A stretch of 64,000 bases of DNA from Marinobacter pelagius (GTDB lineage: Bacteria; Pseudomonadota; Gammaproteobacteria; Pseudomonadales; Oleiphilaceae): positions 104,743 through 168,742 of the forward strand of contig NZ_FOUR01000009.1 of assembly GCF_900114925.1 (NCBI RefSeq). The letters are read 5' to 3'. The notes beneath the pieces were generated by a model that saw only the letters and a program-made list of their open reading frames with translations, was not told where the DNA came from and made no database searches. Shown piece by piece: positions 1 through 8,420 of the stretch. A program made the position numbers and the translations under genes. The first letter of the stretch is position 1, and each line of letters starts with the position of its first letter.

Positions 1-8
1 CGTTTCAT
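1..8 (-). CDS. 5' end of a divergent gene running off the left edge
   Basis: On the minus strand an ATG at 8-6 is followed by one lysine codon before the window ends. A good ribosome binding site (AAAGGAAG) lies about 7 bases upstream of it. Nothing can be said about the product. It would share the roughly 200-bp upstream region with the antiporter operon that runs rightwards. Confidence 0.4.
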
Positions 9-64
9 ATCTGCTTCCTTTCGTTTAATCCTGGTTTAATCGTCCGAGATTACTACCAATGGTA

Positions 65-95
65 TTGACCAAGACTGCGACCTCTTGACTAAAAT
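65..95 (+). promoter_or_regulatory. possible sigma-70 promoter of the antiporter operon
   Basis: TTGACC at 65-70 and TAAAAT at 90-95 are separated by 19 bp, longer than the ideal 17. A second TTGACT begins at 85. Only the position upstream of the first antiporter gene supports the call. The predicted leader would be about 120 bases. Confidence 0.3.
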
Positions 96-216
96 TAGAT
101 CAGGAACCCCCGTTATTCCAGCCGGTGCCGCCATCCAACCTGACTGTGTTAGGCTTTTGGAGGTTATGACAGGGAGCTAGCGAACCCGAACCTCTGACAA
201 GGTAAAAGGAGTACCT

Positions 217-732
217 ATGCAGCCGGCGCCGGCGTCACCTATTGCGACCTTTGCCGCCCGTGCAGTTATGCTCGCCGTGGTGTGGTGGATGTTAACCGTT
301 GGGGACCCCTCGGCCTGGGGATTCGGCGCGGTAGTGATTGCATTGGTCGCCGCATTATCCGTGCTGCTGTTTCCCCCTTCCATCCATCGGCTTCGACCGC
401 TGGGACTGTTGCAGTTTATGGCCTACTTCCTCGGCCATTCCGTGATCGCCGGCGTTGATGTGGCGAGGCGTCTGCTGACACCGTCACTGCCCATCAAACC
501 CGGAGAGATCACGCTCTCCCTCCGTCTGCCGGAAGGCGGCCCTCGCTGGTTGCTTGCAAACACCCTGTCGCTGATGCCGGGAACTCTCAGCGTACACCTG
601 GAAGAGAACCAGCTGACCGTCCACTGCCTGGATACCAGTGATGCGATCGAACCTGGCGTTCGTCAGGCTGAGTTTCAGGTCGCACGAGCCTTTGGAATCA
701 CGCTTGATCCGCCGGAAGGAGTCAGAGCATGA
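217..732 (+). CDS. mrpE: Mrp/Mnh cation-proton antiporter subunit E (MbhA-like)
   Basis: Small membrane subunit of a multisubunit monovalent cation/H+ antiporter. It has 171 residues, with hydrophobic helices in the first about 80 residues and a soluble C-terminal domain containing the family-typical stretch around LANTLSLMPGTLSV (about residues 110-125). The start is set by AAAGGAG about 7 bases upstream. It is first in a nine-gene operon and its stop overlaps the mrpF start in an ATGA. In Mrp complexes MrpE supports assembly rather than ion translocation; that role is family knowledge. Confidence 0.9.
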   Translation: MQPAPASPIATFAARAVMLAVVWWMLTVGDPSAWGFGAVVIALVAALSVLLFPPSIHRLRPLGLLQFMAYFLGHSVIAGVDVARRLLTPSLPIKPGEITLSLRLPEGGPRWLLANTLSLMPGTLSVHLEENQLTVHCLDTSDAIEPGVRQAEFQVARAFGITLDPPEGVRA

Positions 733-1043
733 CCGTGGTCCTGTTGGGCGTTGCTGCCTTTCTTCTGCTCACGTTGCTCCTTGCCCTGATCCGTATCTGG
801 CGTGGTCCGGAGGCAGCAGACCGGATGCTGGCGTCCCAGTTATTTGGCACCACCGGCGTTGCCTTGTTGCTGGTACTGGCATATGCCCATTCGTGGCCGG
901 CGCTGATGGATGTGGCGTTGATCCTTGCCGTATTGTCGGTTCTGGCCGTGGCAGCCTTTGTCACCCGAGTGGTCAGGATTGACCGGGAAGACACGGCAGA
1001 GGAGTCGGGCAATGCTGAGTCCAGGGAGGAGCCCCATGTTTGA
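729..1043 (+). CDS. mrpF: Mrp/Mnh antiporter subunit F (MbhB-like)
   Basis: A 104-residue protein with three predicted membrane helices and the MrpF-type segment IRIWRGPEAADRMLASQL at about residues 18-35. MrpF is a small structural subunit of the Mrp complex. It is coupled to mrpE by a 4-base overlap and to mrpG by an 8-base overlap. The acidic C-terminal tail (about residues 85-104) is not needed for the family assignment. Confidence 0.9.
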   Translation: MTVVLLGVAAFLLLTLLLALIRIWRGPEAADRMLASQLFGTTGVALLLVLAYAHSWPALMDVALILAVLSVLAVAAFVTRVVRIDREDTAEESGNAESREEPHV

Positions 1044-1356
1044 CGGATTGGTGATTGCGGTTCAGTTGGTTCTGCTGGTCGCGGGCTGCGTGTTTTTTGC
1101 ACTGGGCAGTCTTGGTCTTTTCCGTTTCCCCGATACCCTTACACGTATTCATGCGCTGACCAAGGCAGATAACCTGGGGTTGGGCTTCATTGTGCTGGCG
1201 TTACTGCCTCTGGCGCCTTCTTTTGCCGCCGGCTTCAAGACACTGCTGATCTGGGTTGTGGCATTGGCAGCCAGTGCCACCTCTGCGCATCTTGTAGCGC
1301 GGGCGGTACGGGGCAATACCTCAGGCGGCCCCAGGACAGAGGACGATGATGGCTGA
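1036..1356 (+). CDS. mrpG: Mrp/Mnh antiporter subunit G (MbhC-like)
   Basis: A 106-residue protein with three membrane helices and the MrpG signature LGLFRFPDTLTRIHALTKAD at about residues 27-46. The ATG at 1036 is chosen over an upstream in-frame ATG at 925 because GGAGG lies 5-9 bases before it and homologues begin with this hydrophobic helix. It overlaps the end of mrpF and the start of the next gene, which suggests translational coupling. Confidence 0.9.
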   Translation: MFDGLVIAVQLVLLVAGCVFFALGSLGLFRFPDTLTRIHALTKADNLGLGFIVLALLPLAPSFAAGFKTLLIWVVALAASATSAHLVARAVRGNTSGGPRTEDDDG

Positions 1357-1624
1357 ATGGTTGCTGGATGTTCTGCTTGTCATAGCTCTGTTGGTAACGG
1401 CCGGGAGCGTCCTGTGGTCCCGTGACCTGTTCCGGGCTGTTGTCTTCTTTATTGCTTTCGGTTTGCTGATGGCCCTGGCCTGGGTACGCCTGCATGCACC
1501 CGATGTTGCGCTTGCCGAAGCAGCCATTGGGGCCGGACTGACGGGGGTGCTGCTGTTGGACGCTGCCCGCCATCTTTCGAACGGCAAGTCCGGAGGCGAT
1601 GACAACAAGGAAGAACCGTCATGA
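1346..1624 (+). CDS. MbhD-like (DUF4040) antiporter subunit, a detached piece of MrpA
   Basis: A 92-residue protein of three membrane helices. The central segment, with HAPDVALAEAAIGAGLTGVLL at about residues 50-70, matches the MbhD/DUF4040 domain. In classical Mrp operons that domain is fused near the C-terminus of the large MrpA subunit. Here it is a separate gene, as in archaeal membrane-bound hydrogenase operons. The start is ATG 1346 or 1349 behind GAGGAC. It overlaps mrpG by 11 bases and the next gene by an ATGA. Confidence 0.85.
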   Translation: MMAEWLLDVLLVIALLVTAGSVLWSRDLFRAVVFFIAFGLLMALAWVRLHAPDVALAEAAIGAGLTGVLLLDAARHLSNGKSGGDDNKEEPS

Positions 1625-2322
1625 AACGCATTCTGACCCTGTTGCCTGCCACCGCGGTTTGTCTTGCTTTTGTGTCTGGCCTGGCCTATTCGATCTGGCA
1701 GATTGCGATAACCACCACATCGGTCGATTTGCCCGGTTTGCTGGGAGAAAACCTTGACCAAAGTGGTGTCGAGAACCCGGTCACCGCGGTGCTTCTTAAT
1801 TTTCGAAGCTACGACACGCTGCTTGAAATCGGTGTCCTGGTGATTGCCGGCATTGCCGGGATCTCAGTGGCCAGGACTTCATCGCTGGAAGATCCGGAGC
1901 TTCGAACCTCGGATACCTTGTTGTATGCGCTTCAACGTTGGTTAATCCCACTGATGCTGTTGCTGGCCGGATATCTGCTGTGGGCCGGGTCCGATCGGCC
2001 CGGCGGCGCCTTTCAGGCCGGAGCCGTTCTGGCGGCGAGCGGGGTTCTGATGCGACTCGGCGGCATTCCGATGGACTTTCTGCGCCCGGGCATAATGCTT
2101 CGGCTCGGACTTTCACTGGGTTTCGCCGTGTTCCTTCTTGTTGCTGTCACCAGTGCTCTGCACGGAGGCGAGTTCCTGGCGTACCCTCCCGAATTGGCAA
2201 AGACTCTTATCGTTGTCATCGAGACGGTTCTGACGCTCTCCATTGCCATGGTACTGCTCGCGCTGTTTGTCTCCGCTCCGGTCAATAACGCAGAGGAACC
2301 GGAAGAGGGCGGTTCCGGATGA
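1621..2322 (+). CDS. mrpB: MbhE-MrpB fusion antiporter subunit
   Basis: A 233-residue protein. Residues about 1-90 resemble the MbhE domain found at the MrpA C-terminus (motif ENPVTAVLLNFRSYDTLLEI at about 56-75). Residues about 95-225 are the MnhB domain, with WLIPLMLLLAGYLLWAG followed by the conserved region SDRPGGAFQAG (about 119-129). It is translationally coupled on both sides. The fusion, with the separate MbhD gene upstream, accounts for the parts of MrpA other than its NuoL-like domain. Confidence 0.85.
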   Translation: MKRILTLLPATAVCLAFVSGLAYSIWQIAITTTSVDLPGLLGENLDQSGVENPVTAVLLNFRSYDTLLEIGVLVIAGIAGISVARTSSLEDPELRTSDTLLYALQRWLIPLMLLLAGYLLWAGSDRPGGAFQAGAVLAASGVLMRLGGIPMDFLRPGIMLRLGLSLGFAVFLLVAVTSALHGGEFLAYPPELAKTLIVVIETVLTLSIAMVLLALFVSAPVNNAEEPEEGGSG

Positions 2323-2669
2323 CGCCTTCCTTGTTGTACGCCTTCGCAGGAGCCGCTTTGTGCGGCATTGGCCTATTCGGTTTTATCGTAATCTCGCACC
2401 TGTTGCGTAAGCTGCTGGCTTTCAATCTCATGGGTTCCGGAGTTTTCCTGGTATTGGTCGGCCTCGCCCAGCACCGCTCCGGACCGGATCCGGTGCCCCA
2501 GGCCCTGGTGCTCACCGGCATCGTGGTTGCCATTGCTGCCACCGCACTGGCAGTGGTCTTGATCCGGCGCTATTTCCATCTCTCCGGAAAGACCGCTCTT
2601 GAAGATCCTGCCCGGGACACTCTCCCGCACCAGGGGCCTCGCGAGGTCCGGGAGGCTCCACGCGAATGA
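2319..2669 (+). CDS. mrpC: Mrp/Mnh antiporter subunit C (NuoK-like)
   Basis: A 116-residue NuoK/MnhC-family protein with three membrane helices, including LRKLLAFNLMGSGVFLVLVG (about 29-48) and the conserved segment DPVPQALVLTGIVVAIAATA (about 57-76). It sits between the MrpB and MrpD type genes, in the order seen in Mrp and Mbh operons. It overlaps both neighbours by 4 bases. The charged C-terminal tail (about residues 90-116) is longer than the core fold needs. Confidence 0.9.
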   Translation: MTPSLLYAFAGAALCGIGLFGFIVISHLLRKLLAFNLMGSGVFLVLVGLAQHRSGPDPVPQALVLTGIVVAIAATALAVVLIRRYFHLSGKTALEDPARDTLPHQGPREVREAPRE

Positions 2670-4135
2670 CCCTGTGGTTGATGGCCGGGCTGTTGTTTAC
2701 GCCGCTTGCCTGGGCAGTCCTGACACTACTGGCCGGATTCAGGCGGGGCCGGGTAGTAACGTGGCTTGGAATAGCGATTCAGGTATTGGTATCACTGGCG
2801 CTCTGGGCGGTTGTTGTCAGAGACGGAGGCTTTCAGTATCCGCTGGGTGGCTGGCAGGCGCCCCTGGGTATAGAGCTACGGGTGGATGGCCTGGCGGTGA
2901 CGTTTGTTCTGCTGACCGCGCTGGTGGCTGCGGCCTCCGGGCTGCACGCAGGCTTCTACCTGGATCCGGATAAACAGTGGCACCGGTATTTCTGGCCGCT
3001 GTTCTGGTTTCTCTGGGCTGGCCTGAATGTCGTCTGGCTGGGCAACGATCTATTCAACCTGTACGTGGGCCTGGAGCTGATAAGCCTGTCGGCGGTTGGC
3101 CTGGTTGCGCTTGGCGGGCAGTCGGAAGCCTTAAGGGCTGCTCTTCGTTACCTGATGGCCGCTTTGCTGGGTTCCCTGGCTTATTTGTTGGGCGTCGCTC
3201 TGTTCTATGGTGAGTTTGGCAGCCTCTCGCTCTCGGGAATTGCATCCGCATTGGGTCAGGACAGCTCCGGGGATGGCACTGGTTTCGCCCTGGTACTGAT
3301 GCTTTTTGGTCTAGCTCTGAAAACAGCGCTGTTTCCGATGCACCGCTGGTTGCCACCGGCTCACGGTATCGCGAGATCTCCGGTCAGCGCTCTGCTGTCA
3401 GCACTGGTGGTGAAAGGGTCGTTCTATATCGCGGCACGGCTCTGGCTCGAACTGGGTGCCCCCCTGGGTTCACTTGCCCTCGCTCAGTTGCTCGGATTAC
3501 TGGGAGGTATGGCGGTGTTCTGGGGTGGTTGGCAGGCGTTGCGGCAGCGGAAGCTCAAGCAGGTTGTGGCGTACTCGTCGGTCGCGCAGATCGGTTACCT
3601 GTTCCTGTTGTTCCCGCTGACCTGGAATACCACGGAGGCCGCGGCACTTCAGGCACAACAGGCCATGACCCTGCAGGTGATCAGCCACGCCCTCGCCAAG
3701 GCAGCGATGTTTCTCTCCGCCGGGAATCTGATCATGTCGGTAGGTAGCAATCGGGTGAATGCGCTGGCCGGAGTCAGCCATTTTCTGCCGTTTTCCCTGT
3801 TTTCGTTTGGCCTGGCAGGGGTATCGCTAATGGGCTTGCCACCGACCGGCGGTTTCGCCGCAAAATGGCTATTCCTTCAGGCAAGCCTCGCCACCGGCCA
3901 ATGGTGGTGGCTGGTGGTGCTTCTGGGTGGCGGATTATTGTCTGCTGCCTATGTATTCCGGGTGTATCGAGCCTCATTTGTCGAAGACTCCAATATCGAT
4001 CATTTCTTTCATCCTGCCCGGCGCCTTGAGATCATCCCGATGATTTTGGCGCTGCTTTCCCTGGGACTTGGCCTGATGGCCGAGCCGGTACTTTCCGTGA
4101 TGGCCCTGACGTTCGCCAACGGGGAGGGCACATGA
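2666..4135 (+). CDS. mrpD: MrpD/NuoN-type proton-conducting antiporter subunit (first of three)
   Basis: A 489-residue polytopic protein of the NuoL/M/N-MrpD family, which translocates protons through a chain of buried charges. The conserved residues are visible: Glu137 in FNLYVGLELISL (TM5), Lys219 in LALKTALFPMHRWLPPAH (TM7) and Lys250 in SALVVKGSFYI (TM8). The HRWLPPAHGIARSPVSALLS segment is the family hallmark. It is translationally coupled at both ends. Confidence 0.9.
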   Translation: MTLWLMAGLLFTPLAWAVLTLLAGFRRGRVVTWLGIAIQVLVSLALWAVVVRDGGFQYPLGGWQAPLGIELRVDGLAVTFVLLTALVAAASGLHAGFYLDPDKQWHRYFWPLFWFLWAGLNVVWLGNDLFNLYVGLELISLSAVGLVALGGQSEALRAALRYLMAALLGSLAYLLGVALFYGEFGSLSLSGIASALGQDSSGDGTGFALVLMLFGLALKTALFPMHRWLPPAHGIARSPVSALLSALVVKGSFYIAARLWLELGAPLGSLALAQLLGLLGGMAVFWGGWQALRQRKLKQVVAYSSVAQIGYLFLLFPLTWNTTEAAALQAQQAMTLQVISHALAKAAMFLSAGNLIMSVGSNRVNALAGVSHFLPFSLFSFGLAGVSLMGLPPTGGFAAKWLFLQASLATGQWWWLVVLLGGGLLSAAYVFRVYRASFVEDSNIDHFFHPARRLEIIPMILALLSLGLGLMAEPVLSVMALTFANGEGT

Positions 4136-5628
4136 CTACCGGCGCCTTGCTACCGGTTTTTGCACTGATGACCTCCCTTACTGCGGCCGTCATCATTTTC
4201 ACCTTGCCCGAACAAAAGCACCAACTCCGAACCGCCGTAAACCTTATCGCCGCAGTACTGAAGCTCCTGCTGGTCGGCCTGATGATCTGGGGTGTGTTTC
4301 AGGGCAGGGAGTACGGGATTTCTTTCCCCATGATCCCAGGGGTGGAATTCGTGCTCCGTGCGGACGCCCTCGCCATGTTGTTTGCGGGACTGTCTGCATC
4401 ATGGTGGCTGCTGACCACGGTTTATGCGGTGGGTTACCTGGAAGACTCCCCGAATCGAAGTCGATTCTTCGGTTTTTTCAGCCTGTGCGTAGCCAGCACC
4501 ATGGGGATCGCCCTGGCGGGCAACCTGTTCACCTTCTTTCTTTTCTACGAGATGCTCACGCTCTCCACCTATCCTCTGGTGGTACACCGCGGAACCCAAC
4601 AGGCATTGCGGGCCGGGCGCACCTACATTATCTACACGCTCACCGGAGGCGCGGTTCTGTTGTTCGGGATCGCCATGCTCCACGGTTTTTCCGGTGACCT
4701 GCCGTTCCGGCCGGGCGGTCACTTTGCTGATATGTCACCGGATCTGCAGGCGCCCCTGACACTTGTTTTCGTGATTCTGATTGCCGGTTTAGGCGTAAAA
4801 GCCGCCATAGTGCCGCTGCATGGCTGGTTGCCAACGGCCATGGTGGCACCGGCGCCGGTCAGCGCGCTGCTGCATGCCGTGGCTGTGGTAAAAGCAGGGG
4901 CTTTCGGCATTGTCCGGGTGGTGTTCGAAATCTACGGCCTGGAAACAGCAAATGCGTTGGGTTTGTTATGGGGATTGGCCGCCATTGCTGCGTTCACGAT
5001 CATCTATGGCTCTGCAAGGGCGCTGAGTCAATCCGACCTGAAACGACGACTGGCGTTCTCAACCGTCAGTCAGGTGTCTTATATCATTCTGGGACTTTGT
5101 TTGGCCGGGCCGGTGGGCGTAGCCGGCGGCCTGGTCCATCTGGTTCATCAGGGCGTCATGAAGATCACACTGTTCTTCTGCGCAGGCAACTACGCCGAAA
5201 CACTGGGCATACACCGAATCGATGAACTTGACGGTGCGGGGCGGCGGATGCCGGGTACTTCTGTGGCTTTCACCCTTGCCGCGTTCGGCATGATCGGAAC
5301 ACCACCACTGGCGGGATTCATCACAAAATGGACCATGGGAACCGGAGCTCTAGCAGCTGGCATGGATTGGGTGATTGCCGTGCTGGTGATCAGTAGCCTG
5401 CTCAACGCCGCGTACTTTTTGCCGGTACTGAACAGAATATGGTTCCGCGAGCAGAAAAACGCGTGGCCCGAGGAACGTCAATGGGGCCGCTTTGAAACCA
5501 GCGCCTGGCTGCTATGGCCCCCGCTGATTACTGCCGGCTTCCTCGTGCTGGCCGGCTTGTTGGCCTCGGCTTCGTTCAGCCCGTTGGGATGGGTCGAACT
5601 GATTGTGGCAAGGGAGGTGGACCTGTGA
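4132..5628 (+). CDS. MrpD/NuoM-type proton-conducting antiporter subunit (second of three)
   Basis: A 498-residue member of the same family and the best conserved of the three. Glu140 lies in FTFFLFYEMLTLSTYPLV, Lys223 in GLGVKAAIVPLHGWLP, and Lys254 in AVVKAGAF. The region VAPAPVSALLHAVAVVKAG is the classic NuoM/MrpD signature. About 14 membrane helices are expected. It overlaps the preceding gene by ATGA and shares one base with the next gene (TGATG). It could be a second MrpD or take the place of the NuoL-like half of MrpA. Confidence 0.9.
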   Translation: MTTGALLPVFALMTSLTAAVIIFTLPEQKHQLRTAVNLIAAVLKLLLVGLMIWGVFQGREYGISFPMIPGVEFVLRADALAMLFAGLSASWWLLTTVYAVGYLEDSPNRSRFFGFFSLCVASTMGIALAGNLFTFFLFYEMLTLSTYPLVVHRGTQQALRAGRTYIIYTLTGGAVLLFGIAMLHGFSGDLPFRPGGHFADMSPDLQAPLTLVFVILIAGLGVKAAIVPLHGWLPTAMVAPAPVSALLHAVAVVKAGAFGIVRVVFEIYGLETANALGLLWGLAAIAAFTIIYGSARALSQSDLKRRLAFSTVSQVSYIILGLCLAGPVGVAGGLVHLVHQGVMKITLFFCAGNYAETLGIHRIDELDGAGRRMPGTSVAFTLAAFGMIGTPPLAGFITKWTMGTGALAAGMDWVIAVLVISSLLNAAYFLPVLNRIWFREQKNAWPEERQWGRFETSAWLLWPPLITAGFLVLAGLLASASFSPLGWVELIVAREVDL

Positions 5629-7118
5629 TGATTGCCTCTCCACTAATGCTGATGACCGTGATTCTCCCTCTGGCCTCTCTTTTCCTGGCCATCAGGCCCC
5701 AGTGGCAGACAATTTACCGGTACAGCCTGCCACTGCTGCCACTTCCGGCAATACTGGCGGGTCTGATGGCCGAACTCCATCACTGGCTGGAGCTTCCCTG
5801 GTTACTTATTGGCGGGCTTTGGGGGCTGGATGAGCTACGGCAGACCTTCCTTCTGCTCACGTCTGTGCTCTGGGCAACGGCCGGTATCTTTGCGGTTGGC
5901 TACCTGGAGACACGGAAACTACGCCCATTCTGCTTGTTCTGGGCCCTCACGTTAACGGGCAACCTGGGCCTGATAATCTCTGTGGATCTTGCCAGCTTCT
6001 ACAGTTTTTTTGCCCTCATGACCTTCGCCGCCTATGGGCTCGTAGTCCATGAGCGTACCGACGAAGCCAACCGGGCAGGGCGGGTCTACCTCGCCATGGC
6101 CGTGGCAGGCGAGATGGCCCTGCTCACCGGTCTGCTGATGGCGGCCCATCAGGCCGGCAGCACATTGCTTACCGAGCTGCCCGGAGCCATTGCAGAATCG
6201 GACCGGAGCGGAATGATCATCGCCTTGCTGGTCTCCGGCTTCGGCGTCAAGGCGGGGCTTCCGTTTCTTCACTTCTGGCTGCCACTGGCACATCCGGTCG
6301 CGCCAACACCGGCCAGTGCCGTGCTCAGCGGTGCAATGATCAAGGCAGGATTACTTGGCTGGCTCGTTACGCTGCCTTTCGGCGAACTGTCGTTGCCAGC
6401 CTGGAGCAATACGCTCGTGGTTCTTGGTGCGATCGGAGCGCTCGGCGGCGCAGCACTCGGTTTAAAACAGGTTCGCCCGAAAACCGTTCTGGCTTATTCG
6501 AGCATCAGCCAGATGGGGCTGATTACCCTGATGGTTGGCGCCGCTATGGCAAATATGGAACAGGCGGCAACGCTTTTCTCTGTCATCGCCTTGTATGCGT
6601 TACACCATGGCCTGGCCAAAGGGTGCCTTTTCCTTTCCACGGCAGTGGAGCTGCCAACACAACGCCGGTTCCGGTGGACTTTGTGGTTGCTAATAGCATT
6701 ACCCGGTTTTTCACTCGCGGGCCTGCCGTTTACCAGTGGTGCAGCCGCCAAACTCGCCATGAAGGCTGAATTGAAGCTTGAACAGTATGATTTCGCCGTG
6801 GCGGAATACTTACCCCTGATAATGACCGCCGGGGCTGTTGCCACCATGCTCCTGATCTGGCGATTTATCTGGACGCTCCATCAAAGCGCTCGGAGAGGGC
6901 ATAACCATCCTTTCAAATGGCTGGGCTGGGTGGCAGCAACGGTTTGCAGCCTCGTGGGATTCTGGTTTTTACCTGGAGCCCGATCCGAGGCAGGACATTC
7001 GTGGTTCGTGCTGACACCAGGTGAACTCTGGAGCCTGTGCTGGCCAATCGTGGTCGCAACGGCGATAGCTGCGGTGGGGTGGTTTACCAGGGGACGTAAT
7101 GGCTCCGATCTTGGCTGA
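5628..7118 (+). CDS. third MrpD-like antiporter subunit, lacking the TM5 glutamate
   Basis: A 496-residue polytopic protein ending the operon. ATG 5628 is preferred (AGGGAGG 10 bases upstream); an in-frame GTG at 5625 is possible. TM7 Lys208 (GFGVKAGLPFLHFWLP) and Lys239 (AMIKAGLLGWL) are kept. In TM5 the position equal to Glu140 of the preceding subunit is Ala129 (LASFYSFFALMTFAAYGLVV). The subunit therefore keeps the fold but probably not a standard proton channel. A structural role or altered coupling is inferred. Confidence 0.85.
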   Translation: MIASPLMLMTVILPLASLFLAIRPQWQTIYRYSLPLLPLPAILAGLMAELHHWLELPWLLIGGLWGLDELRQTFLLLTSVLWATAGIFAVGYLETRKLRPFCLFWALTLTGNLGLIISVDLASFYSFFALMTFAAYGLVVHERTDEANRAGRVYLAMAVAGEMALLTGLLMAAHQAGSTLLTELPGAIAESDRSGMIIALLVSGFGVKAGLPFLHFWLPLAHPVAPTPASAVLSGAMIKAGLLGWLVTLPFGELSLPAWSNTLVVLGAIGALGGAALGLKQVRPKTVLAYSSISQMGLITLMVGAAMANMEQAATLFSVIALYALHHGLAKGCLFLSTAVELPTQRRFRWTLWLLIALPGFSLAGLPFTSGAAAKLAMKAELKLEQYDFAVAEYLPLIMTAGAVATMLLIWRFIWTLHQSARRGHNHPFKWLGWVAATVCSLVGFWFLPGARSEAGHSWFVLTPGELWSLCWPIVVATAIAAVGWFTRGRNGSDLG

Positions 7119-7341
7119 GTCTGGCGCTGTTTGTGGTGATTAAACTTTCCCGTGAAACTCATGAAGTTTAGACAACAAGCATATAGGAAAGGTTTCCAGA
7201 TGGTTCGTCAGTATTATTTACATGTTGTGATTGTCCATCCATCTCCTTCTCTCCTAATTACACTAACAAAAAACATTTTCTTAAAAATGGCCCTTTTTTT
7301 GCTGTACTAAGCTTTGTAACTAAATCAAAAGGGGCTTTCCA

Positions 7342-7941
7342 ATGAAAAGAGCAAAAACCACGTTTCTGGCATCACTATCGATTTTCTTGTCGGCTACAAC
7401 AGTGAACGCAGCACCAATTACGATCGATTTCAACGACGGGACTGCTGGTAGCTCGGTTGGTGAGTTTTACGCGGGGTTGGGTGTGACGTTTTCCAACGCG
7501 ACATGGACGTCAACATTAGGAGATCCACTGGCTATCTACTCAAGCTCTGACACGTTCCGACCAAAAGCCGACAATCCTATAATTGCCACTTTTTCGTCGG
7601 CCGTCTCGTTTGTATCAATTTTCGGGAGGGATGTTGGTGGGAATGGTATTCGGATTGATGCTTACGACTCCCCAGTAGCTGGAAACTTGGTCGATTTTGA
7701 CGAGTTTTTCGGAACGGGAATCGGAGTTGGAACCGAAGCCACTATCGCTGCAAGCGATCCCTCAATTTGGCGTGTCGAGTTTTACCAGCCGGATTCAATT
7801 GTTGCAGGTGAGGGTATGGTGTGGGACAACTTCACTTTTGATAGCGATGCGGTGGCGTCGGTACCGGAACCCGGTACTCTCGCACTCTTAGGTATCGGTC
7901 TTGCCGGAATGGGAGTGGCGAGACGCAGATGGAATGCTTGA
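7342..7941 (+). CDS. PEP-CTERM sorting-domain surface protein
   Basis: A 199-residue exported protein. Residues 1-25 form a signal peptide ending in VNAAP. The C-terminal 26 residues are a complete PEP-CTERM tag: VPEPGTLALLGIGLAGMGVA followed by an RRR cluster. Such tags are processed by an exosortase and tie the protein to exopolysaccharide biosynthesis; no exosortase gene is in this window. The middle, with IDFNDGTAGSSVGEFYAGLG near the N-terminus, looks like a beta-rich extracellular domain. An AAGGGG-type binding site precedes the ATG. It stands alone between the antiporter operon and the dif region. Confidence 0.85.
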   Translation: MKRAKTTFLASLSIFLSATTVNAAPITIDFNDGTAGSSVGEFYAGLGVTFSNATWTSTLGDPLAIYSSSDTFRPKADNPIIATFSSAVSFVSIFGRDVGGNGIRIDAYDSPVAGNLVDFDEFFGTGIGVGTEATIAASDPSIWRVEFYQPDSIVAGEGMVWDNFTFDSDAVASVPEPGTLALLGIGLAGMGVARRRWNA

Positions 7942-8135
7942 GCCACAGACACTTCTCTGTCTTTTGATCACCAAATTCCGGCATCTTGCCGAACAGGCGG
8001 GTAGCTAGAAGCCCTCTTGCTTGTTACAGATTACAGCAGCCTCTGTGTCGCGATCTGAGGCTGATTTCCCGCAAGCCAGGAAGACTGTCTTGCCATCAGC
8101 ATTTGTTTAGTGGGATTTATGGGAGCACTTACCGC

Positions 8136-8163
8136 TTTTAACATAATATACATTATGCGCAGT
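8136..8163 (-). other. dif: dif, chromosome dimer resolution site (XerC/XerD target)
   Basis: Read on the minus strand this 28-bp site has a left (XerC) arm ACTGCGCATAA, a 6-bp centre TGTATA and a right (XerD) arm TTATGTTAAAA. From memory the E. coli dif arms are GGTGCGCATAA and TTATGTTAAAT with the same TGTATA centre, so 25 of 28 positions agree, differing only at the outer ends. XerCD recombine here to resolve chromosome dimers after FtsK translocation. The change in strand preference of KOPS octamers around this point supports the call. Confidence 0.92.
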
Positions 8164-8276
8164 ACCGGATTGGCGCAGCTAAAAATCAGGGCACCACACA
8201 CCTTCCCAAAAATCTATAGAGAACGATAGCTCAAGCCACATTCTTCAGACCTACCAACAACCGCCGGGGTCAGATC

Positions 8277-8306
8277 GGGGTCAGATGAATGCTTTCATCT
8301 GACCCC
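8277..8306. repeat. 30-bp palindromic repeat, copy 1
   Basis: GGGGTCAGATGAA (8277-8289) pairs with its complement in TTCATCTGACCCC. A truncated extra left arm, GGGGTCAGAT, lies directly before it at 8266-8275. It is one of five copies found in the window. Confidence 0.85.
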
Positions 8307-8420
8307 TTATTATTCTCCGCAGCGAACTCGGTGCATTGTCGCTATTTCGAACCCTGATGAACCCTGGTACCAAAGCTTCCATTTCATCTTCCGCTCCCAT
8401 CTCACAAGTCGCGTAAGTCC

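Noticed and set aside
7141..7170. TAAACTT/AAGTTTA dyad after the antiporter operon as a terminator
   Set aside because: The stem is 7 bp of A/T pairs with a 16-base loop and no T-run, too weak to call.
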